This document shows, one piece after another, positions 8,201 to 15,317 of a stretch of DNA of 43,825 nt. A program made the position numbers and the translations under genes. The notes below the pieces were generated by a model. It was given only the letters and a program-made list of their open reading frames with translations. It made no database searches and was not told the origin of the DNA. Every line of letters starts with the position of its first letter. Positions within the stretch are counted from its first letter, which is position 1. This stretch comes from CAZFQG01 sp964520785 (GTDB lineage Bacteria > Planctomycetota > Planctomycetia > Pirellulales > Thermoguttaceae). Where the stretch lies: assembly GCA_964520785.1 (NCBI GenBank), contig CAZFQG010000027.1, positions 1 through 43,825 on the forward strand. Reading direction: 5' to 3'.

Positions 8201-9511
8201 GCGAAGAACGATACCCCCCTCGATCCGCTCGAGCGCCACTTGCAGCTCTCCGGCATCGAGTAGGTTCCACGCCCCAGGGAGTTCTCCGTCGACGACCGCT
8301 TGGGCCTCGTCAATCCGGCCGAGCGATTGCAGGATCGCGGCCACGAAACCGCGGCGGACCACTTCCGGGTTGGCGGCCGCCGCACTTTTCGGAGGTTTCG
8401 CCATCGCGTCGATGCGGTCCAGGAGACTCGCGGTGGTGGCGACGGCCGAGCCGATCTTCGGTACCGCGGCGCCGGCCTCGCGCAGCGATGTCGCCAGGTC
8501 GTCCGACGTCCCGATCCACAGCCAGGCGGAACGCACCGCTTCCGTCGAATCCCAGCGGCTCCAAGAAAGATGCCGGCGCGGCATCAGGTAGGGTCCGAAT
8601 CCTTTGCCGTCGTAGAGGATTCCGGTGTCCGCCCGGATAACGCCGACGGCGTTCTTCCCATCGTGGAAGGCGGCGAAGTCGGCGAAGGCGTGGGACTCGT
8701 CATCGCCGGCCAACGTCGCGGAGGCGACTGGGTCGCCGGCGGTCCATTGGGGCAGTTCGTCCCCCTTCGAGTGAATCTCCATGAAGTGCAGTTCATCCCA
8801 AGTCGAGGGTGTCTTTTGCCGGACAACGGCCGTTACGTAGACCAGGGGCGAATCGTGAAAGTATATCCAATCGTACACGGCGGCCGGCTCGCTTTCAGGT
8901 CGCGCCTCCGCGCTACCATAATTGAGCCGGGCGCGAATCACGGTGGCCAGCGGACCCTCGGATATCCGCTCCACGGCGCCGGCGGCGGATCCGGCCGCGA
9001 GAAACTGGCCCGTTTCCTTACGGTACAGGCGGTCCATCCACAGGAGTTTCTCGACCTTCTTTCCCGAACGCAGGAACGTCACCGCCGCCGGGAACCCATC
9101 GCCGGAGTCGGCCCCATGCAGGATTTCGCGGTTTCGCGTCCGGACAACGCCGTCGAATACGGCCGACTGGTCGGTCGCGGTGCCGTCGCACTTGAGGTGG
9201 ATCCGTCCGTTGAAGGGTTCCGGAAGCTGGCAGAGGAGGGTTCCGGTGATTCGCGTCCTCGGGTCAAAGCCGTCGCAGGGGATGAACTGGCAGGCGATCG
9301 GCGTTCCGTCATCCGTTATAGCGGCGACGGCGCGCGGCTCCACCGGTTTTGTCCCAGCCGCTTCGGCGGCGGCCGTCAGATCGACTTCAATCGCGGCGAG
9401 CGAACCGCGGCCCGCCGGCTCGACCAACAGGACGAGTTCTTCCGCGGAAAGGAAGGAGATGCACACAATGGAAAACCAGGCCGCGACGGCGGCGGAATGG
9501 ATGCGGAGCAT
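5267..9511 (-). CDS. Secreted two-domain glycoside hydrolase: DUF6259-like domain fused to GH43
   Basis: 1414-residue exported enzyme. The N-terminus (MLRIHSAAVAAWFSIVCISF) is a signal peptide; the ATG at 9511 has GAGG upstream and is preferred over an open extension to 9667. Residues 20-690 are beta-rich. Residues about 700-1050 resemble the TIM-barrel DUF6259 family; candidate acidic residues are D856 (GVYVDQVAAA) and E905 (LTTECNADPF). Residues 1122-1414 form a GH43 five-bladed propeller with the three expected acids: D1130 (RDPFI, general base), D1244 (LDATLFF, pKa modulator) and E1261 (CHEWVQ, general acid). GH43 enzymes act on arabinose-, xylose- or galactose-containing glycans; the true substrate is unknown. 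Two catalytic modules on one chain suggest stepwise attack on a branched polysaccharide. There are no transporter or regulator genes beside it. Confidence 0.85.
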   Translation of the reverse strand: MLRIHSAAVAAWFSIVCISFLSAEELVLLVEPAGRGSLAAIEVDLTAAAEAAGTKPVEPRAVAAITDDGTPIACQFIPCDGFDPRTRITGTLLCQLPEPFNGRIHLKCDGTATDQSAVFDGVVRTRNREILHGADSGDGFPAAVTFLRSGKKVEKLLWMDRLYRKETGQFLAAGSAAGAVERISEGPLATVIRARLNYGSAEARPESEPAAVYDWIYFHDSPLVYVTAVVRQKTPSTWDELHFMEIHSKGDELPQWTAGDPVASATLAGDDESHAFADFAAFHDGKNAVGVIRADTGILYDGKGFGPYLMPRRHLSWSRWDSTEAVRSAWLWIGTSDDLATSLREAGAAVPKIGSAVATTASLLDRIDAMAKPPKSAAAANPEVVRRGFVAAILQSLGRIDEAQAVVDGELPGAWNLLDAGELQVALERIEGGIVLRGLLDTRTQTELAAKTQPALLEIELCAPLAEENAKDYQPETVTLTSNEGWSEVAVEPVGTGVKIVLSNPSDARFAGLKATLLAEADAEKGAVSWSLAVENGSIDWALHRVRFPRVALREFAGDTRLLVPSCSGDVEPDAGRRGYRFDRLYPNGWCTMPFEALYAPSKGTGLYVGLHDPLGSVKNIQALGDAATASVMLGFDHAVADMRRQGAGFAMSGRGVWRLLRGDWFDASCMYRDWVRAEAKWYPALSAEGRTDTPRWMKELSVWAMLSGTPEEVVPAVKKFQEYLGVPVGVHWYNWHQIPFDNDYPHYFPTKEGFADAVAELQQANVHVMPYINGRLWDTHDREAEDFEFTKTALPAATKDEKGAPLTETYNSVETDGNKVALAVMCPSTDLWKGKVDEIIGRLFEECGVHGVYVDQVAAASPRLCFDSSHGHPWGGGSWWNEAYWSMFDAIRAKMPPDRMLTTECNADPFTKWFDGFLSWHWQSNGQVPAFSAVYGGAIQMFGRAYRGGETKDLALRMKAGEQLCYGEQIGWLHPSVVDEPENAPFFRKTVRLRHAFRRYFYAGEMARPPRLEGDVPNVSADWKWYPEWVTTPAVLTGAWRLPKENKAVLFLVNVSDEPVTATVAFDEAEYGFERFPIRAEIHTEEGPIETVELTSSAREVTVPPRSAQAWELTQPEPAKANADFRIRDPFILADPVTKKYYLYANAANRTRGLKGWECYVSDDLKRWESPVMVFAPPEGFWADENFWAPEVFYYKDKYWLFGTVFKTGLCRGTQIFVAAGPLGPFQPHTDRAITPHDWFALDATLFFEDGKPWTVFCHEWVQIQDGTMEAAPLSEDLKTLVDEPKTLFKASDAPWKRTGDGKNFVTDGPCLYRHSCGDLLMLWSSFGTGDYTVGIARSQSGKILGPWTQDPEPLYENGGHCMIFQAFTGETLLALHGPNTPSKERLRLFRVEETENGLRLERYVPGGDDQPR

Positions 9512-9526
9512 GGAAATCCTCGAAAC

Positions 9527-9551
9527 GGGAATGGGGGAATGGGGGAATGGG
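9527..9551 (+). promoter_or_regulatory. Canonical G-quadruplex motif in the glycoside hydrolase leader
   Basis: Four G tracts of 3, 5, 5 and 3 bases, each separated by AAT, lie on the plus strand 16 bases upstream of the hydrolase start codon. This meets the usual G3+N1-7 rule. The plus strand is the template for the hydrolase, so the fold would form in DNA rather than in the mRNA, which carries the C-rich complement. It may equally be a simple eight-base tandem repeat with no role. Confidence 0.5.
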
Positions 9552-9774
9552 ACGGATGGCGCACGACTTCGACTGGGCGAGCCTTTCGTTTGGAAAGAAG
9601 GAGACTTCGTTGGAATGGCCTTCCAACGTTTTTTTAGGAGTCGCGCATCAACAGGTATCGGGTTCATTTGCGTACGGGGTGCGATAAACGCGACAGTTGT
9701 TTATTCTACGGTCCTTAGTTTAGCGGTTCGGCGTCTCGTTTACCAGAATAACCCCGCCGCGTTGGCCAGTACCA
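9552..9774. other. Leader/promoter region of the glycoside hydrolase
   Basis: No gene supported. An AT-richer patch around 9685-9725 contains a TAGAAT-like -10 on the minus strand (about 9702-9707), but no matching -35 hexamer at the right spacing. The hydrolase frame stays open up to 9667 without a signal-peptide-like start. Confidence 0.3.
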
Positions 9775-9806
9775 AAAGGAAAAGACCCCGGTGGAAGACC
9801 GGGGTC
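9775..9806 (-). terminator. Rho-independent terminator of the VWA/GGM protein gene
   Basis: Perfect 8-bp inverted repeat GACCCCGG / CCGGGGTC (9784-9791 and 9799-9806) with a 7-base loop. Read on the minus strand it is followed by TTTTCCTTTT (9783-9775). It lies about 50 bases past the stop codon of the gene ending at 9857. Confidence 0.85.
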
Positions 9807-9856
9807 CAAAGTCCATTCCATTCGGCAAAGGCGCCGAAGGCCGCGCGAATCGAGGG

Positions 9857-12800
9857 CTAGAACATTCCGCCGCCCATTCCGCCGCCGCCCATTCCTCCGC
9901 CGCCCATTCCTCCGCCGCCCATGCCTCCCATGCCGCCGCCCATGCCTCCCATGCCGCCGCCCATGCCTCCCATTCCGCCGCCGCCCATGCCTCCCATGCC
10001 ACCACCCATTCCACCGCCACCGCCCATGCCCATTCCGCTGAACCCTTGGCCGCCGGTTCCGCCGCGGCCTTGTTGGTTCGCTCCGGTCGCCATGTTGAAC
10101 GTGTTGACCTCGGCGATTCCGGAGAAGAGGGGCATGCAACTGACGCGGACGTAACGGCGGTCCGCCGAAATCACGGCCGTCGCGGCAAGATTCGCGCCTT
10201 CGTCCAGCGTGATGATGACCGGTTGATACCCGACCGCGCCCTGGAAGACGGGCCAGGTCGGTTGGTCACCGTCGCCGGCCTGCCGCGCGCGGGACAGGCT
10301 GAGGAGGGACGACGGATCCGCCGCCGCGGCCAATTGTTGGCCGAGAACCTGTTGGCGCAGCGCCAACTGTCCGGCGGCCGCGTTCTCGATCTGACGTTGG
10401 GCCAGCGGCTCGGTCCGCCGGCCGTGCTCCAGATCGAACGAGACGACCGCTTCATCATTCTCGATGGGAATGTTTCTCTTGACGACTTTCCCTTCCTTCG
10501 TGCCGTAGTTCGTGTAGACTTCAACCGTCACTTTCCCCGCGGTCACCTCGCCCCAAACGCGACGGATGAGCACTTTGTACTCGCCGGGGAATCCCTTGGG
10601 GCAGACATACCCTTCCGAGTAGCCGTCGGCCGTCTTCTCGGCGAGACCGGAGGAAGTGTCCCCCATCAAGATTCCGCCGCCGGTCGTCCGCGGATTCCGG
10701 AAGGAGCAGACGGTTCCACTCGGATCCTCGACGAATAGGTCGAGGTCGGCCTTGCCGGTCCACGTGACTTTTACGACACAGTCGCGCACAACCGCTTGGT
10801 CCAGTTCTTTCCGGTAGGCGTCCGCCTCGCTCTGAAGTCCTTCTTCCTCCAGGCGCTCCAGCGTCGCCCGCGCGACCCTCAGGCCGGTGTTCCAAACGGC
10901 TTCTTGACCCTTGGGCCAGGCCTGGGAGATGATGCCGATGGTCGCCCATTGGATGCCTTCGAGGTCGTCAATCCTTTGAGCCGCTCGCAGCGCGCTCAAG
11001 TACGGCGCCGGCCACGTGGGAGCGGCCATGGTCACATGCCGATAGAGTTCGATTGCCCGCTTTTCCAGACCGATGTCGGTCAAGTAATCGGCGATGGCCA
11101 ATAGGTCGCTCGGCGCATCGACGAAGTCGACGGCGGACATGACGGCGCGTTCGATTTCCGAGACGTCGCGTCCGTCCAGTTGCATCGCCAGGCCGATGGC
11201 TTCATACATCCAGGGCTGCATCCGGTCGTGCCGCAGCGCCGCCTCAATGCAGGCGATCACGGCATCGTACCGCTTGGCCCTCAGACGGTCGCGGACCGCC
11301 TGGCGAACCGCCTCGGCCGAAGGAGCATGACTGGCGAAAAAAGAATCCCAAGCGGCGGCGGGATTCTCCGCGTCGTCGACGTGGAGCGATTCCTCGACCG
11401 CCGGGATGACCGGCAACTCGGAATCCGACTCGTTCTCACCACCCTTTTCCGTGGACGGGTTGAGGTTCAGGTCGTCCTCGATGGAAAAGAACCCGTTCAT
11501 CGGGAGGGCGTCGCCATTGAACCCGTCGTTGTTCAGGCCCATGCCGGGGAGGTTGAACATACCGCCACCCATACCGCCACCCATACCGCCACCCATGCCA
11601 CCGCCCATGCCGCCCATGCCGCCGCCCATGCCGCCCATCATTCCGCCGCCCATACCGCCCATACCGCCCATGTTTTGGATCGGGACGACCAGGTCCGCCA
11701 CCGGGTAAACCCGGGTCGTTAGCCGGTTCATGGCGTTTTCTTGGGTGGTAATGAGGAGGACCTCGTCCTCGATCATGTAGGTCAGCTCGTGGTCACGGAG
11801 CATCAGCCGCAAGGCCGAACGGAGCGTGACCCCCCGCAACTGGCGCGTGATCGGGATATCCGTACCGATCCCGAGATCATCGAGCGCCCTTCGGTCGAGT
11901 TGAATTTCGATCTGGTGGTATTCCTTCAACGTCTCGATGACGTCTTCCAAGGGAGTCTCGATGAATTCCACCGATGTCGGCTTGTCCAACTCGGCGAGAA
12001 TCTTCGTTTCCGCTTCACCGCGCGCCGCCAGGTCCATTGCGCTGTATTTTTCCTTGCGCCGCTTGGTCAGGCGGGCCCAGACCTCCGGATCGGGATATCG
12101 GACCGGCGGGACATCGGCCATCGGCATGGCCGCCTCTTCCACCGTGGCGAGCATGTCGATCACGCCCTTCTGCCGTTCCTCGCGCCACCGCAGCGCGTCT
12201 TCGTAGGCACCTCTCATGTGGGCGAAGTGCGGCGCGGAACTGAGCGCCAGATCGTTGGGGAAAAGCGTCGCGGCTTCCTCGGCCGCCTCCGTTTGAGCCG
12301 CCTCGAATTGCCCTTCATCCATCAGGGCGTTGAACCGCGCCATCAGTTGCCGCGCCTTTTCTTCGTCGCGGTGCAGCTTCCGGGTGACGCGTTCGCGGTC
12401 TTTCGCCGAGGCGAGCTTCTCCGCCAACCTCTGCCGCTCGATTGCCTGCAGTTGCCGCTGGCGCACGGCTTCGTTGAGGGCCGTGACGAGACTATCGACC
12501 AGTTGGCCGCGGACGTCCGGTTCCAAGGCCGGGGCCCTGTTGACGTTCTCCAGTTGCAACTTCAGGTCCTGGATCGCTATTTCCGCGTCGCGCGTCATGA
12601 TCTTCCGCGCCTGATTGACCGTGTTTTGGACGTCGGCGGAAATCCTCTGGGCGATGAGCTGCTGGTCGTGCAAGAACGCTTCGGCGAACGCGCCGTCCGT
12701 GGTCAGCGGATCGGGGGCCGGGGCCTCCTCGGCGACAAGATTCAAGTCCGGTTCGCTTTGGTCCGCCGCGCCGCCGGCTTGGGCAAGTACCCGGCGAGCC

Positions 12801-13948
12801 ACCGCGTCGGACGGATTCCCGCGGAGCGCCGCCTGCGCGAGTTTCGTCGCGCCTTGCGCGTCACCCCCGGCAAGCGCCTGCTTGGCCAATTCACCGTAAT
12901 TCACGGATTCGATGTCGATCGCGTTCTTCAATTGGAGTAGACTGGTCGTATCCACCAACGGCAACGAGATTCCGCCGTCCGCCGCGGCCAGTTCGACCAG
13001 ACGCCCAAGATAGGCGTTTGCGCCCCGCGGTTCCGAGGGAACGACCTCCCAGGAAAGCTCCCTGGTCTCTCCGTTCACCTCGACCGTCATGTCAAGTTGC
13101 GCCGCGGCGAGCGAACCGCTCGTCCCCACGACCACCGTGTCCCGGTCCGCCCGCAACGGCGGAGGCGAACTCGGATAGGACTTGCCGAGGGATTCGGGCC
13201 AGCGGACGTTGCTCGGCCAGGCGACCGGGCCGGTTACCGCTTCCGCCAAGGCCGCGCCAACCGCCTTACCGGGAAGATTATCTTCGGCGAAGAGAACGAC
13301 GCCTCCGGTCTTTCCGGCCAACGAACCAAGAAGTTGCCCGTCCATCCTGGGCCCGATGGCAAAGCTCGAAAACGAGACTTGGTTCCGGGTCAGCCCGGTC
13401 AGGGCTTCCGCGAACGCCTCGGTTCCAACCAGATTGGCCGTGCTCATTCCGTCCCCGATGTAGACCGCGACCCGCCCGGGAGCATCGGAACCGGCCAAGG
13501 CTTCCGCCGCCTGGTGGAGGACCTTCAGCATATCGGTCGAGCCCAAGGGAGCCCTTTCGTTCAGCTTCTTCACGGCTTCCGCCAGTTCCGCGCCGCCGAC
13601 GCCCACGAACGATTCCGTGAGGGGGTGGGTTTCCAAGTCGGCCGCGAACAAGTGGACGCGGTCCGTCTCCGGGAGGCCGGCAAGGAGCGATTCCAGCGCC
13701 GCCAGCGCTTCCTGGCGGAACGCGCCGACTTGGCTCGCCGACGTGTCGAACACAATGACGACGTCGCGGCTTGCCGGGGTCGGCAACGGCTCCGCCGGCT
13801 TCAGGCTCAAGGCGTAGAAATTCGTTCCCTCGGGTGAGGCGAACGATTCCAGACGCACGGCGTCCGCGGCTTGAATGTAGGACACCCCGGCAAGCGCGAG
13901 GACGGCCGCCGAACCGAGCAATAGATGAAAGCGACTGTTTTTCAACAT
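9857..13948 (-). CDS. Secreted VWA protein with STN-like domain, TPR-like helices, DUF2135-like domain and two Gly-Met repeats
   Basis: 1363-residue exported protein. The ATG at 13948 (GGAG upstream) opens onto a signal peptide (about residues 1-28). A von Willebrand A domain follows with a MIDAS motif D68-T-S70-A-S72 for a divalent metal. Residues about 440-620 are long charged helices, probably coiled coil. Residues about 653-736 look like a secretin/TonB short N-terminal (STN-like) domain. Next come a Gly-Met repeat (about 759-797), helical TPR-like repeats (about 880-1040), a DUF2135/YfaP-like beta domain (about 1056-1149, with TWTGKADLDLFVEDPSG), and a C-terminal Gly-Met repeat (about 1303-1363). 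This suggests an extracytoplasmic scaffold, perhaps in the unusual planctomycete envelope. No enzymatic residues are apparent. A single gene with its own terminator. Confidence 0.8.
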   Translation of the reverse strand: MLKNSRFHLLLGSAAVLALAGVSYIQAADAVRLESFASPEGTNFYALSLKPAEPLPTPASRDVVIVFDTSASQVGAFRQEALAALESLLAGLPETDRVHLFAADLETHPLTESFVGVGGAELAEAVKKLNERAPLGSTDMLKVLHQAAEALAGSDAPGRVAVYIGDGMSTANLVGTEAFAEALTGLTRNQVSFSSFAIGPRMDGQLLGSLAGKTGGVVLFAEDNLPGKAVGAALAEAVTGPVAWPSNVRWPESLGKSYPSSPPPLRADRDTVVVGTSGSLAAAQLDMTVEVNGETRELSWEVVPSEPRGANAYLGRLVELAAADGGISLPLVDTTSLLQLKNAIDIESVNYGELAKQALAGGDAQGATKLAQAALRGNPSDAVARRVLAQAGGAADQSEPDLNLVAEEAPAPDPLTTDGAFAEAFLHDQQLIAQRISADVQNTVNQARKIMTRDAEIAIQDLKLQLENVNRAPALEPDVRGQLVDSLVTALNEAVRQRQLQAIERQRLAEKLASAKDRERVTRKLHRDEEKARQLMARFNALMDEGQFEAAQTEAAEEAATLFPNDLALSSAPHFAHMRGAYEDALRWREERQKGVIDMLATVEEAAMPMADVPPVRYPDPEVWARLTKRRKEKYSAMDLAARGEAETKILAELDKPTSVEFIETPLEDVIETLKEYHQIEIQLDRRALDDLGIGTDIPITRQLRGVTLRSALRLMLRDHELTYMIEDEVLLITTQENAMNRLTTRVYPVADLVVPIQNMGGMGGMGGGMMGGMGGGMGGMGGGMGGGMGGGMGGGMFNLPGMGLNNDGFNGDALPMNGFFSIEDDLNLNPSTEKGGENESDSELPVIPAVEESLHVDDAENPAAAWDSFFASHAPSAEAVRQAVRDRLRAKRYDAVIACIEAALRHDRMQPWMYEAIGLAMQLDGRDVSEIERAVMSAVDFVDAPSDLLAIADYLTDIGLEKRAIELYRHVTMAAPTWPAPYLSALRAAQRIDDLEGIQWATIGIISQAWPKGQEAVWNTGLRVARATLERLEEEGLQSEADAYRKELDQAVVRDCVVKVTWTGKADLDLFVEDPSGTVCSFRNPRTTGGGILMGDTSSGLAEKTADGYSEGYVCPKGFPGEYKVLIRRVWGEVTAGKVTVEVYTNYGTKEGKVVKRNIPIENDEAVVSFDLEHGRRTEPLAQRQIENAAAGQLALRQQVLGQQLAAAADPSSLLSLSRARQAGDGDQPTWPVFQGAVGYQPVIITLDEGANLAATAVISADRRYVRVSCMPLFSGIAEVNTFNMATGANQQGRGGTGGQGFSGMGMGGGGGMGGGMGGMGGGGMGGMGGGMGGMGGGMGGMGGGGMGGGGMGGGGMGGGMF
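9860..10040 (-). repeat. C-terminal Gly-Met coding repeat
   Basis: In-frame minisatellite encoding GGM/GGGM units at the extreme C-terminus of the VWA protein. The DNA unit on the plus strand is a variation on CCGCCGCCCAT and CCTCCCATGCC. It stays in frame throughout, which shows selection on the protein. It ends the protein in MGGGMF. Confidence 0.9.
11557..11671 (-). repeat. Internal Gly-Met coding repeat
   Basis: A second, separate GGM/GGGM repeat in the same protein, between the STN-like domain and the helical repeats. Codon choice differs from the C-terminal copy (more ATA and CCA on the plus strand), so the two are not a very recent duplication. It probably forms a flexible or metal-binding methionine-rich linker. 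Confidence 0.85.
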
Positions 13949-14286
13949 GCGGCGTTTCTCCGAAACAATGGTCTCCAAATCGCAGGGAATCCGCCGTGAT
14001 CCGCTCCGGCGGTCACTCCGAGCGAAAATAATCCTGAGAAGATAGCTAACTTACGTCTGATTTTAGTCGCTCTTGCGGCAAATTACCACCAAAAAAACGC
14101 GAAACCAGGAACGAAAGCCAGCCGACGCGGCAACTCCCCAAACTGTAGCGACGCTTGTACTAAGTAATTCTAATGCCTTCGCGATCTTTTCGCAAGGTTT
14201 CGACCCCGATTCACCGGAAAGAAATACCACTAATGGGGGCAACTGATGAACCCAATGATTACGCAATAATACGGGGGGATTATGTC
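13949..14286. other. Intergenic spacer, no gene seen
   Basis: Separates pfkA (ending at 14287) from the start of the VWA gene. The middle (14040-14180) is AT-rich and presumably contains the VWA gene promoter; I found no convincing -35/-10 pair or terminator hairpin here. Confidence 0.35.
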
Positions 14287-15276
14287 CTATCTTGCGAGGT
14301 GCTTCAGGAGATCGATCATCTCCCGGGGTACCGGTTTGTGCCGGTCATACGTCTCGGTGAAGGGGGTGTAGACGAGCCTGCCATCGACCCGACCGGCCAT
14401 GACTTGCGTGCGGCCCTCGAGCAGCCCCAAGACGGCGGCATGGCCGAGGTACGAACCAAGGATGCGATCGTCCGCGGTCGGACTTCCCCCTCGCTGAAGA
14501 TGCCCCAGCTTGACGACGCGGGTCGGAAAGGGATTTCCGGCTTTTTTGAGAGCCTCATCGATCTTATGGGCATCCCCCAGATCGTCTCCCTCCGAGACCA
14601 CCATCATGACGGACTTCTTTCCCCGGTCTTTGATCTCGTGCAATTGTGCGACGATTTCGTCGATTCCCTCCAACGTCTCCGGGATGGCGACGATTTCCGC
14701 GCCGGCGGCGATCGCGGTGAAAAGCCCGATATAACCGCTATGCCGCCCCATCACTTCGATAAGGAACATCCGTTCGTGCGATTCCGCCGTATCGCGAATC
14801 TTGTCTACCGCCGACACGGCCGTTTCGACGGCCGTTTTGAAACCGATCGTGAAATCGGTGCCGATCAGGTCGTTATCTATCGTGCCGGGGCATCCGACGA
14901 CCTTACCACCCCAGTGGTCGCAGAGTTCCTCCGCCCCACGGAAGGTACCGTCGCCGCCGATCGGAATGAGGCAGTCAATCCCGTGCTTCTCCAGAATCGC
15001 CGCGGCCTTCCTGAGCCCCTCCTCGGTATGCATCTCCGGACACCGGCTGGTGTGCAGCATCGTCCCCCCCAACTTCGTGATGCCGGAAACCGAACGGAGC
15101 GACATGATTTCCCGGCGATCCAAGTCGGTAAAGAAGTTCTCCTCCAACAAGCCGCGATATCCGCGGCAAATCCCAACCACCTCGCAGTTGTACGCCCCGG
15201 CCGTCCTAACGACCGCGCGGACACAGGCGTTCATTCCCGGCGCGTCGCCGCCGCTGGTAAAGAGTCCGATTCGCAT
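14287..15276 (-). CDS. pfkA: 6-phosphofructokinase (ATP-type)
   Basis: 329-residue cytoplasmic enzyme that phosphorylates fructose 6-phosphate to fructose 1,6-bisphosphate in glycolysis. Visible motifs are the phosphate-binding SGGDAPGMN (8-16), IGGDGTFRGA (106-115) and GCPGTIDND (128-136), with catalytic D134 and then the MGRHSGY substrate loop (177-183). Gly at position 110, where PPi-dependent enzymes carry Asp, favours ATP as phosphoryl donor. The ATG at 15276 has GGAG upstream; a further 16 open codons upstream are not protein-like. It lies 41 bases downstream of the S1 gene on the same strand, with no terminator seen between, so the two may be co-transcribed. Confidence 0.94.
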   Translation of the reverse strand: MRIGLFTSGGDAPGMNACVRAVVRTAGAYNCEVVGICRGYRGLLEENFFTDLDRREIMSLRSVSGITKLGGTMLHTSRCPEMHTEEGLRKAAAILEKHGIDCLIPIGGDGTFRGAEELCDHWGGKVVGCPGTIDNDLIGTDFTIGFKTAVETAVSAVDKIRDTAESHERMFLIEVMGRHSGYIGLFTAIAAGAEIVAIPETLEGIDEIVAQLHEIKDRGKKSVMMVVSEGDDLGDAHKIDEALKKAGNPFPTRVVKLGHLQRGGSPTADDRILGSYLGHAAVLGLLEGRTQVMAGRVDGRLVYTPFTETYDRHKPVPREMIDLLKHLAR

Positions 15277-15317
15277 GATTTTCTCCGTATCTTCCGGCCG
15301 GTTCGTATTGAGACGCC

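Noticed and set aside
8300..9637. Long open frame on the plus strand opposite the glycoside hydrolase
   Set aside because: Arg/Gly-rich product without domains or ribosome binding site; typical antisense shadow of a GC-rich gene. The same holds for 3441-4574, 11741-12940 and 30529-31497.
9512..9667. N-terminal extension of the glycoside hydrolase to 9667
   Set aside because: The extension is not protein-like and would hide the signal peptide; the ATG at 9511 has its own ribosome binding site.
9860..11671. Short regular DNA repeats resembling a CRISPR or minisatellite locus
   Set aside because: Both arrays are in frame and encode Gly-Met units of one protein; there are no spacers and no cas genes.
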